Shown here: in pieces, positions 58,002-64,000 of the stretch
How positions within the stretch are numbered: position 1 is the first letter of the stretch
Layout: each line of letters opens with the position of its first letter
From: a bacterium
GTDB lineage: Bacteria > Zhuqueibacterota > Zhuqueibacteria > Residuimicrobiales > Residuimicrobiaceae
Direction of reading: 5' to 3'
Length of the DNA stretch: 64,000 nt
NCBI GenBank assembly: GCA_029565685.1
Contig: JAKQNR010000006.1
Coordinates: forward strand, 248,001 to 312,000
The notes under the pieces: generated by a model
What the model was told of the DNA's origin: nothing
Databases searched by the model: none
The model's input: the letters and a program-made list of their open reading frames with translations, nothing else
Made by a program: the position numbers and the translations under genes

Positions 58002-59258
58002 TCATTCCTCCATAGTAGGCAAATAGGTCGATGCCTTGGGCATCAAATAGCCCAAGGCGTTGCTGTTAAGGCCGGGGACAATTCTTTCCCACGCCTGTTC
58101 CAGCGAGTCCACAGGGATCATACCGGTCTTGACCACCAGACCGGGGTCAAGCGCTGAGAATAGAAACACCGAAGCCTTTTCGGCTTTCATTCGAATGGAC
58201 AACGCGGTCTGCCCGTTGATCTGATATTCGTCCAGCAACCGCTTGCCCATGGCCGCGCTGTCGCCTGCGTCGAAAAAGGGCATGCAGGTCGAAGAGCCGA
58301 CGCCCTCGCGGCACTCGGCCAGCAGAACGATCGAACCGCTTTCCCGCACCGCCTGAAAGGCATGATGCAGCGATTTGTGCGCCTGGATCAAGTTGACGTC
58401 GCCGGGAAAACCGCCGGCGCTCGCCACCACCACATCCGCCTTGCGTTTGATCGGAATAGAGTAAACAGCCTGAACGCAAGCGCACGCCCGGCGATGCACT
58501 TCCAGCAGCGGCCCTGCTTCGCAAAAGACAAATTCCTGCCGGCGGTTCAACACCACCTGCAGGGAGAGTGTATTGGGCAACAGTTTGGCCACCTCAGCCA
58601 AATCGGCGAAAACCGGATTGCCGTCCAGCACCCCCTCGCGGCATCCGTTGTGCATCGCAGCGGTGAGTTCATCCACCGTCCGACGATGATTGATGCGTAC
58701 GCTCTCATAGCCCGCCACGCCGGGCATCAGCATTTTCGGGCCGCCGCCAAAACCAGCGAAATAATGAAATAAAACGCCGCCGATGGTGAGGATAAAGTCC
58801 GCGCGTCTGACCTTCTCATTCAAATAGACCGGTGTGCCATTGCTGGTCATGCCCCAATAGTCGAGCGCAGCCGAATTGCGACTGTCATGCTGCTGCACCG
58901 CGTACGCATCGCACAGGTCGGCTCCTATCAACTCACGGATGGTCGATTCCGGCTGCAGCACATGGCTTCCATTGGCGATCAAAATGTCTATCTGCGGCTG
59001 AAACCGTTGCTCTAAGGCGGGCAATAGCGCACGCAGAATATCGTTCACCCGGCAGCGACGGGTATGGTCCGGAACGATCAGAAGCAGCCGACTTCTCTTC
59101 GGCAGCCGCCGGGCGGCCAGCTGTCTCACCAGATCATCCACGGCCGCAGAAAGCGATACAACCGGCCGGTCATCGGCAGGACTATGGTCCAGCATCTGCC
59201 ACTCCACTCCGGACGGCAGCGGGAATTCTATCTGGGAATCCCCATAAGCAAGGTGCAT
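58002..59258 (-). CDS. LarA-family nickel-pincer racemase-like protein
   Basis: About 418 aa of the lactate racemase (DUF2088/LarA) superfamily. Visible: VPDHTRRCRVNDIL (His of the N-terminal site), IANGSHVL, and the cofactor block GFGGGPKMLMPGVAGYESVRINH. The Lys that carries the pyridinium pincer and the Ni-binding His are both present, so the NPN cofactor is probably bound. The C-terminal block ASAGGFPGDVNLIQAHKSLHHA is also typical. No larB, larC or larE maturation genes are in the window. LarA homologues act on several 2-hydroxy acids, so lactate is not assured. Start 59258 has AAGGG at better spacing than 59264. It follows bcp by about 18 bases. Confidence 0.85.
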   Translation of the reverse strand: MHLAYGDSQIEFPLPSGVEWQMLDHSPADDRPVVSLSAAVDDLVRQLAARRLPKRSRLLLIVPDHTRRCRVNDILRALLPALEQRFQPQIDILIANGSHVLQPESTIRELIGADLCDAYAVQQHDSRNSAALDYWGMTSNGTPVYLNEKVRRADFILTIGGVLFHYFAGFGGGPKMLMPGVAGYESVRINHRRTVDELTAAMHNGCREGVLDGNPVFADLAEVAKLLPNTLSLQVVLNRRQEFVFCEAGPLLEVHRRACACVQAVYSIPIKRKADVVVASAGGFPGDVNLIQAHKSLHHAFQAVRESGSIVLLAECREGVGSSTCMPFFDAGDSAAMGKRLLDEYQINGQTALSIRMKAEKASVFLFSALDPGLVVKTGMIPVDSLEQAWERIVPGLNSNALGYLMPKASTYLPTMEE

Positions 59259-59276
59259 AAGCATGGCCCTTCAGGC

Positions 59277-59741
59277 TCAGGAAAGCAGATCCAGGACCTC
59301 CTTTCCATGTTCTTCGGCTTTCACTTTGTGGAACACCTGTTCCAGTTTGCCGTTCTTGCCTATTATAAAAGTTTTTCGGATCATTCCAAAATATTTTTTT
59401 CCATACATGCTCTTCTCGCCCCAGGCGCCGTAGGCCTCTGCAACTTTATGATCCACATCCGACAGCAGGGGAAAATTGAGATTGTATTTCTTGATGAACT
59501 TTTCATGCGATTCCAGGCTGTCGGCGCTGACGCCGAGCACCATGGTGTCCTTGGCCGCGAGCTTGGCCGAGTAATCGCGAAAAGAACAGGCCTCTTTGGT
59601 GCAACCGGAGGTGTTGTCTTTGGGGTAAAAATAAAGCACCACCCGTTTTTTGCCGGCAAAGTCTTTCAGGGAGATTGTACCCCCTGAACTGGACGGCAAC
59701 GTAAAGGCCGGCGCCTTGTCGCCTGGCTGTAAATTTACCAT
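59277..59741 (-). CDS. bcp: Peroxiredoxin Bcp (thioredoxin-dependent thiol peroxidase)
   Basis: A 154-aa PrxQ/Bcp-type peroxidase. The peroxidatic Cys sits in [18 protein letters not shown] with a resolving Cys five residues later (GCTKEAC), as in atypical 2-Cys Bcp. [18 protein letters not shown] and [21 protein letters not shown] are typical. GGAGGAAAGT precedes the ATG. It stands first in a two-gene unit with the LarA-like gene. Protection of a redox-sensitive nickel cofactor is a possible link (speculative). Confidence 0.95.
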   Translation of the reverse strand: MVNLQPGDKAPAFTLPSSSGGTISLKDFAGKKRVVLYFYPKDNTSGCTKEACSFRDYSAKLAAKDTMVLGVSADSLESHEKFIKKYNLNFPLLSDVDHKVAEAYGAWGEKSMYGKKYFGMIRKTFIIGKNGKLEQVFHKVKAEEHGKEVLDLLS

Positions 59742-60042
59742 ACTTTCCTCCTTCGCATGGATGACGGTTTTGGGTGCGGCTCATTTCGCCTTTCTGCAAT
59801 CTGGTCCCTGCCTTGATTATAAAGGGGACACCGGCGAAAGCTTCAAACCCATCCATTTAACACGCTGAACCATGGTGAAATTCCCCGCCTTCGGCGACAA
59901 GATTTTGAATTTGATTTCTTGCAGGGAAACATGTATATTCAGCCATCGGTTCGAGATATCTCCGCCAGGTCATGCTGAAAGCCGCTTTCCCTGCACCTCC
60001 CTTTCGTTGATCTGCGGTTTACTCTAACAAAAGGAGCAATCC
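59742..60042 (+). other. 301-base divergent region between bcp and the DUF1080 gene
   Basis: It contains the bcp ribosome-binding site at its left end and the plus-strand promoter at 59911-59939. The minus-strand promoter of bcp is not obvious. No gene is supported; the small track ORF at 59650-59868 is a shadow. Confidence 0.5.
59911..59939 (+). promoter_or_regulatory. Sigma70-type promoter of the DUF1080 gene
   Basis: TTGATT (59911-59916), 17-base spacer, TATATT (59934-59939). Both boxes are identical to those of the parA promoter in this window. The predicted start site is near 59946, leaving about 97 bases of leader. Confidence 0.65.
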
Positions 60043-61059
60043 ATGTCCACCAAAATCGTTGTGGCCCTTCTCATGCTGCTGTCTGTCTGCGCCGGCGCGG
60101 TCGCGCAGACCCCTGATCCGATACAGCCCTGGCTGGGGCGCTGGGCTCTTTTTCTGCCCGGCGGCGCCGGCTGGCTCGAAGTACGACAGGAACAAGGCTA
60201 TCTAGACGCCGATATCCTCTGGTACGGCGGCAGCGTCGTTCCGGTCGACTATGTGGCGCTTAACGATGAAACCCTGCTGATCAGCCGCACGCGCAAAATT
60301 GTGCGCAGCAAGGATGCCGACGGCAAGCCGTTGCGCACCCAGATCAACACAGAATGGCTGGAATGCACCCTGCACAACGATATGCTCGCCGGAACCCTGC
60401 ACCGCAGCCAGGACGACGGCCGGGGCATCATAAAAACCAGATTCACCGGCAAAAAGATACCCCCTCTGCCTCCGGCGCCGGATTTAAGCAAAATCAAATA
60501 TGCCAAACCGATCACCCTGTTTAACGGCAAAGACCTGACCGGCTGGACGTTGACCAATCCGGAGAGCGTAAACGGCTTCAAGGTGGAAAACGGCGCGCTG
60601 GTCAATGATCCGGTCCAGCCCGAAGGCCGGCCTCATCTCCACTACGGCAATCTGCGAACCACAGCTCTTTTTGAAGATTTTAAATTGAAACTGCAGGTGA
60701 ATATTCCCAAGGGCAACAACAGCGGCGTTTATTTGCGCGGCATCTATGAAGTGCAGATCTATGACAGCTATGGTCTGCCCCTGGATTCGCACAATATGGG
60801 CGCCATTTACAGCCGCATCACCCCCTCGGTGGCGGCGGAAAAACCGGCCGGCGAATGGCAGGATCTGGAGATGATCCTCTGTGATCGCCATGTAACCGTG
60901 ATTTTAAACGAGAAAACCATTATCGACAATCAACCGCTGCAAGGCTGTACCGGCGGCGCGCTCACAGCGGATGAATTTGTTCCAGGACCCATCTACCTTC
61001 AGGGCGACCACGGCCGGGTTCTGTATCGCAACATCGTGCTGTGGCCCATTGTCAAATAA
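60043..61059 (+). CDS. Exported DUF1080 (3-keto-disaccharide hydrolase-like) protein
   Basis: A 338-aa exported protein. Signal MSTKIVVALLMLLSVCAGAVAQ. The first half (about 25-145) is an uncharacterised beta-rich domain (WLGRWALFLPGGAGWLEVRQ). The second half is DUF1080 / PF06439: ITLFNGKDLTGWTL, FKVENGALV, DFKLKLQVNIPKGNNSGVYLRGIYEVQIYDSYG, GEWQDLEMILCDRHVTVILN and IYLQGDHGRVLYRNI. Members cleave 3-keto-glycosides or bind sugars. The concanavalin-like fold is expected. AAGGAGCAATCC is the ribosome-binding site. A metallophosphoesterase gene follows at 50 bases. Confidence 0.9.
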   Translation: MSTKIVVALLMLLSVCAGAVAQTPDPIQPWLGRWALFLPGGAGWLEVRQEQGYLDADILWYGGSVVPVDYVALNDETLLISRTRKIVRSKDADGKPLRTQINTEWLECTLHNDMLAGTLHRSQDDGRGIIKTRFTGKKIPPLPPAPDLSKIKYAKPITLFNGKDLTGWTLTNPESVNGFKVENGALVNDPVQPEGRPHLHYGNLRTTALFEDFKLKLQVNIPKGNNSGVYLRGIYEVQIYDSYGLPLDSHNMGAIYSRITPSVAAEKPAGEWQDLEMILCDRHVTVILNEKTIIDNQPLQGCTGGALTADEFVPGPIYLQGDHGRVLYRNIVLWPIVK

Positions 61060-61112
61060 TCAAACAGGACTGAGGTTGTGTCCTTTTGCATCACAAAAGC
61101 AACAGGTCGCCC

Positions 61113-62129
61113 GTGAAACGCCATACCGCATTCCTGCATGAGCATCCGCGCAGCCGACGCCCTTCACGGCGGATGGCTCTCTGTATTCTGCTTTCACTGC
61201 CGTTGATCACCATGGCCGAGAGCACAATCATCCGCCATGCTCCGGATCGTTTTGAAATTCGTCTGCACAGCGCCGGCAGAGATTCCCTTCGCCTGTTGCA
61301 GGTGACCGATCTTCATCTGGGCCACACGGAACGGTTGCTGAAGGATGTGAGCACTTTCCGCCGCCTTCAAGCGCTGGTGGAGCAGCAAGCGCCGGATGCC
61401 GTGGTCATAACCGGCGACTGTTTCACCGGCGATTCTTCGCTCAACCGAATGGCCCTGGCCTATGTGCCTCACATCTTTGATCAGTGGCAGCGCCCCTGGG
61501 TGCTGGTATTCGGCAATCACGACCCCGAGGGCGGCAGAAGCCGGGACAGCCTGTATGCCGCTGTCCTGCGCAGCCGCTGGGGCGTCCTCGGCCGCCATCA
61601 GTCGGCTGATGGCCGATATGCCTACGACTATCAGGTGCTCTTTACCGAAACCTTCCGGCCCGTCCCTCTGTGGGAGGTCTATGCCTTTGACAGCGGCTCT
61701 GGACCCGGCAGCAAAAAGATCAGCGCCGCCAGTTTGTCCTGGTTTCAAAGACGGTCGAATGAATCCAGAATCCTCTCTGGAAGAATCGTTCCGGCTCTGG
61801 CTGTCTTTCACATTCCGCTCAAGCAATACCATGAACTGGCCGAAGGGGACCTCTCGGCCATTCGGGGCGAAAAAAAAGAGCCGGTCTGTTTCGAAGAGGA
61901 CGATGGCCTGGTCTTGGAGATTTTTGCCGGCCAGGGCAATATCCGCGCCTGTTTCTGCGGCCATGATCATTACAACAATTACTACGGCCGGCATTGCAGC
62001 GGCATTCTGCTGGCCTATGGTTATATCAGCGGCGAAAGTACAAAATGGGCCTGGCCCACCGGCGGCCGCCTCATCGCCCTGTCCCTGAAAGGCGATGGGG
62101 TGCAACTGTACACCGTTCTCCCTCACTGA
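61113..62129 (+). CDS. Exported calcineurin-like metallophosphoesterase
   Basis: About 338 aa. I start at GTG 61113 (MKRHTAFLHE...), with AGGT nearby; the track's TTG at 61086 is less likely, and an internal ATG at 61173 is possible. A basic leader runs into the signal helix MALCILLSLPLITMAES. The dinuclear-metal motifs are seen in order: QVTDLHLGH, VVITGDCFTGD, LVFGNHDPEGG, AVFHIPLKQY and CFCGHDHYNNYYG. Substrate class is unknown. Together with the DUF1080 gene upstream it may be an exported catabolic pair (position only). Confidence 0.88.
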   Translation: MKRHTAFLHEHPRSRRPSRRMALCILLSLPLITMAESTIIRHAPDRFEIRLHSAGRDSLRLLQVTDLHLGHTERLLKDVSTFRRLQALVEQQAPDAVVITGDCFTGDSSLNRMALAYVPHIFDQWQRPWVLVFGNHDPEGGRSRDSLYAAVLRSRWGVLGRHQSADGRYAYDYQVLFTETFRPVPLWEVYAFDSGSGPGSKKISAASLSWFQRRSNESRILSGRIVPALAVFHIPLKQYHELAEGDLSAIRGEKKEPVCFEEDDGLVLEIFAGQGNIRACFCGHDHYNNYYGRHCSGILLAYGYISGESTKWAWPTGGRLIALSLKGDGVQLYTVLPH

Positions 62130-62150
62130 TCAACGCGCAGGAGGAAAAAA

Positions 62151-62435
62151 ATGAAATACCGCAAGGCCGTTTTATGTTTATTATTGCTGACGCTCCTGGC
62201 GCTGATGACCTCCTGTGCGCCCGGCAGCGGCGCCAGCAGTACCGCAAAGCCCGCCGGCTTTCTGCTCGGCATCTGGCACGGCTGGATCGCCCCCATTTCT
62301 TTGATTTGGGGATTGTTCAACTCGGGGATTCGAGTGTATGAACCGATCAATACCGGCTGGTGGTATGACTTTGGCTTCTATATCGCCCTGGTGGGCGGAT
62401 TCGGCGGTCTTTCTCTGGTGCGGAGAAAAAAATGA
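62151..62435 (+). CDS. Small membrane-associated lipoprotein
   Basis: A 94-aa protein. Signal with lipobox LLALMTSC, so Cys22 should be lipidated. Then come a hydrophobic segment (AGFLLGIWHGWIAPISLIWG), a loop with YEPINTGWWYDFGFY, a second hydrophobic helix and a basic end (VRRKK). Short proteins of this plan occur in many FCB and other bacteria with no assigned role. GGAGGAAAAAA precedes the ATG. Confidence 0.75.
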   Translation: MKYRKAVLCLLLLTLLALMTSCAPGSGASSTAKPAGFLLGIWHGWIAPISLIWGLFNSGIRVYEPINTGWWYDFGFYIALVGGFGGLSLVRRKK

Positions 62436-62510
62436 CAACCATCGAGGCGCTGCCCGGCAGGACCTCCCCTGCTTGCGGCCTTTGCCTCCTATTTTTTTTG
62501 AGAGCAGCCG

Positions 62511-63359
62511 GTGAAACAACCACGTACAGTAGAGAAAATCTTTACAGGACAGATCTCCATAGACGGCGCCGGCGTAAGGCTGCAGCGCTTGTTCGGCTAT
62601 CATGAAGCATCGCTCTTTGATCCGTTTCTGTTGCTCGACTATTTCGGTTCAGACCGGCCTGAGGACTATCGCAACGGTTTTCCCTGGCATCCCCATCGCG
62701 GCATCGAAACCATCACCTATATGATCGAAGGCTCTTGCGAGCATGGCGACAGCCTCGGCAACAAGGGCCTCATCGGCACAGGCGATGTCCAGTGGATGAC
62801 CGCGGGAAGCGGCATCATCCACCAGGAGATGCCGCAGGGGGATGAAAAGGGCCGTATGTTTGGGTTTCAACTATGGGCGAATCTGCCCAGCACGCACAAG
62901 ATGATGGCCCCCAGGTATCGCGACATCAAAGACAACGCTATTCCGCGCGTACGCGAAGCGAACGGCATCGAGATCCGGATTATCTGCGGCACAGTGAACG
63001 GCGTCCACGGTCCGGCAGAGGATGTCGTGATCGATCCCGAATATCTGGATGTATACCTGCCGGCACAGACTGCTTTCAGCCGCCCGGTGCCGGCCGGTCA
63101 TACCGCTTTTATCACTGTTTTCAAAGGCGGACTGCGCGTGGCGGATACGAGCGTGAGTCCGGGGGCAGTGGCCTTGCTGAAACAGGGTGATGTTCTCCAT
63201 GTTCAGGCGCTGGCAAAACCGGCACGCTTTCTGTTGGTGTCCGGCAAACCGCTCAAAGAGCCCATCGCCTGGCGCGGGCCCATTGTCATGAACACTCAGG
63301 AGGAACTGGCGGCCGCCTTTCAGGCCTATAACAACGGCACGTTCATTCAAAAAGCCTAA
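62511..63359 (+). CDS. Pirin family protein
   Basis: A 282-aa bicupin starting at GTG. Metal ligands of the N-terminal cupin are present (HPHRGIETITYMIEGSCEH and GSGIIHQEMP). The C-terminal cupin is shorter and lacks the His set, as is normal. Pirins act as quercetinase-like enzymes or redox-linked regulators; which applies here is not visible. It lies about 75 bases after the lipoprotein gene. Confidence 0.92.
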   Translation: MKQPRTVEKIFTGQISIDGAGVRLQRLFGYHEASLFDPFLLLDYFGSDRPEDYRNGFPWHPHRGIETITYMIEGSCEHGDSLGNKGLIGTGDVQWMTAGSGIIHQEMPQGDEKGRMFGFQLWANLPSTHKMMAPRYRDIKDNAIPRVREANGIEIRIICGTVNGVHGPAEDVVIDPEYLDVYLPAQTAFSRPVPAGHTAFITVFKGGLRVADTSVSPGAVALLKQGDVLHVQALAKPARFLLVSGKPLKEPIAWRGPIVMNTQEELAAAFQAYNNGTFIQKA

Positions 63360-63458
63360 AGAAGGGTCAGTCTGGTCGGCAGACCGATCTGTGGAACAGC
63401 AGGGCGACCGTTACGCCGAGCACATTCATCTTCTCTCTATAAACAGGATTAGCCGCGA

Positions 63459-64000
63459 ATGGGCATTTTTCTCTGGATTGGATTTCTCCTTTTCATCTTT
63501 GCAATGCTCGCGCTGGATTTAGGCGTGTTCCATCGTAAATCGCACGTCGTCAGCATGAGAGAAGCGCTGACCTGGAGCGCGGTGTGGATTGCGCTGGGCC
63601 TCTCGTTTTCGCTCTTGATCTATTTCGGCTATGAGCGGCACTGGCTGGGTTTGGGCACAGCGATCGATGTCGCCGACAACGTGTTCAACGACGGACGGAC
63701 AGCGGCTTTCAAGTATCTGACCGGCTATGTGGTGGAAAAGTCCCTCAGCGTCGATAATATTTTTGTCATCGCCATGATTTTCAGCTTTTTCGCAGTCCCT
63801 GCCATTTATCAGCACCGCGTTCTCTTCTGGGGCGTGCTTGGAGCGCTGGTGCTCCGCGGTCTGATGATCGGCATCGGCGCCGCGCTCATATCCCGCTTTC
63901 ACTGGATCCTCTATCTGTTCGGTTTCTTTTTGATCGTCACCGCCATCAAGATGCTCTTTCTTAAAGGCCAGGAGATGGATCCCGAGCGCAATATTCTCCT
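63459..64000 (+). CDS. TerC family membrane protein (3' end beyond the window edge)
   Basis: The ORF starts at ATG 63459 and is open to the window end (180 codons seen). Hydrophobic helices include LWIGFLLFIFAMLALDLGVF, AVWIALGLSFSLLIYFGY and LYLFGFFLIVTAIKMLFL. The TerC signature with acidic residues in the membrane is clear: YVVEKSLSVDNIFVIAMIFSFF. TerC proteins are linked to metal ion (Mn2+) export and tellurite resistance; they often metallate exported proteins. It is missing from the track because it is truncated. Confidence 0.9.
   Translation, partial: MGIFLWIGFLLFIFAMLALDLGVFHRKSHVVSMREALTWSAVWIALGLSFSLLIYFGYERHWLGLGTAIDVADNVFNDGRTAAFKYLTGYVVEKSLSVDNIFVIAMIFSFFAVPAIYQHRVLFWGVLGALVLRGLMIGIGAALISRFHWILYLFGFFLIVTAIKMLFLKGQEMDPERNIL

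Overview
This window comes from a diderm (Gram-negative-type) bacterium. It encodes lipoproteins with clear lipoboxes, an ExbB/ExbD energiser, periplasmic TPR proteins, and several secreted proteins that end in the NFPNPFNP-type FlgD-like/T9SS-like sorting tail. Those tails, the cohesin and dockerin modules and the overall gene style suggest an uncultured lineage of the FCB group (Calditrichota or candidate-division-KSB1-like). That placement is inference from family style; no marker-gene phylogeny was run. Coding density is high, genes are packed with ATGA overlaps, and no rRNA, tRNA, CRISPR array, transposase or prophage was recognised.

Layout. From 1 to about 39.8 kb nearly everything lies on the minus strand, so transcription runs right to left. 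(1) 1-3463: two tandem GlgC-family nucleotidyltransferases and a DUF1684 protein, coupled by ATGA overlaps. (2) 3633-7933: hsp20, lon and a eukaryote-like UDP-HexNAc pyrophosphorylase, closed by a terminator. (3) 8156-9762: a GYF/MinD-like ATPase and a cold-shock protein. (4) 9847-14796: phoH, a PgpH-like 7TM-HD phosphodiesterase, ybeY and a membrane protein. (5) 14929-16424: a lipoprotein plus a LysM protein with a clear sigma70 promoter, a structured leader and a terminator. (6) 16477-18237: aspS. (7) 18264-29418: a seven-gene operon with its own promoter and terminator, encoding two large TPR proteins, a small exported protein, ExbB, two ExbD paralogues and an AgmX/TonB-like protein. (8) 29450-39825: parA, parB, an M23 peptidase, bactofilin, and a full F1Fo ATP synthase set in the order atpZ-I-B-E-F-H-A-G-D-C.

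From 39.86 kb the strands mix. Proline dehydrogenase, ligA and an M48 lipoprotein peptidase are on the plus strand. A block of secreted cohesin/dockerin/sorting-tail proteins follows on the minus strand. After that come glgP (plus), a small sorting-tail protein (plus), a FabL-like reductase (minus), an exported M1 peptidase with its small membrane partner (minus), a TrmH methyltransferase and a B12/radical SAM protein (minus). The right end holds a flavodoxin (plus), a bcp/larA-like pair (minus), and a plus-strand run of DUF1080 protein, metallophosphoesterase, small lipoprotein, pirin and a truncated TerC protein.

The most unusual item is the ExbB-ExbD-ExbD-AgmX-TPR operon. It looks like a dedicated proton-driven envelope machine. 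One of its two ExbD paralogues has Asn in place of the conserved transmembrane Asp. Two secreted or envelope proteins (the AgmX protein and the M1 peptidase) can only carry their N-terminal membrane signals if translation starts at non-AUG codons (ACG and CTG). Two leaders with strong inverted repeats are also worth a second look.
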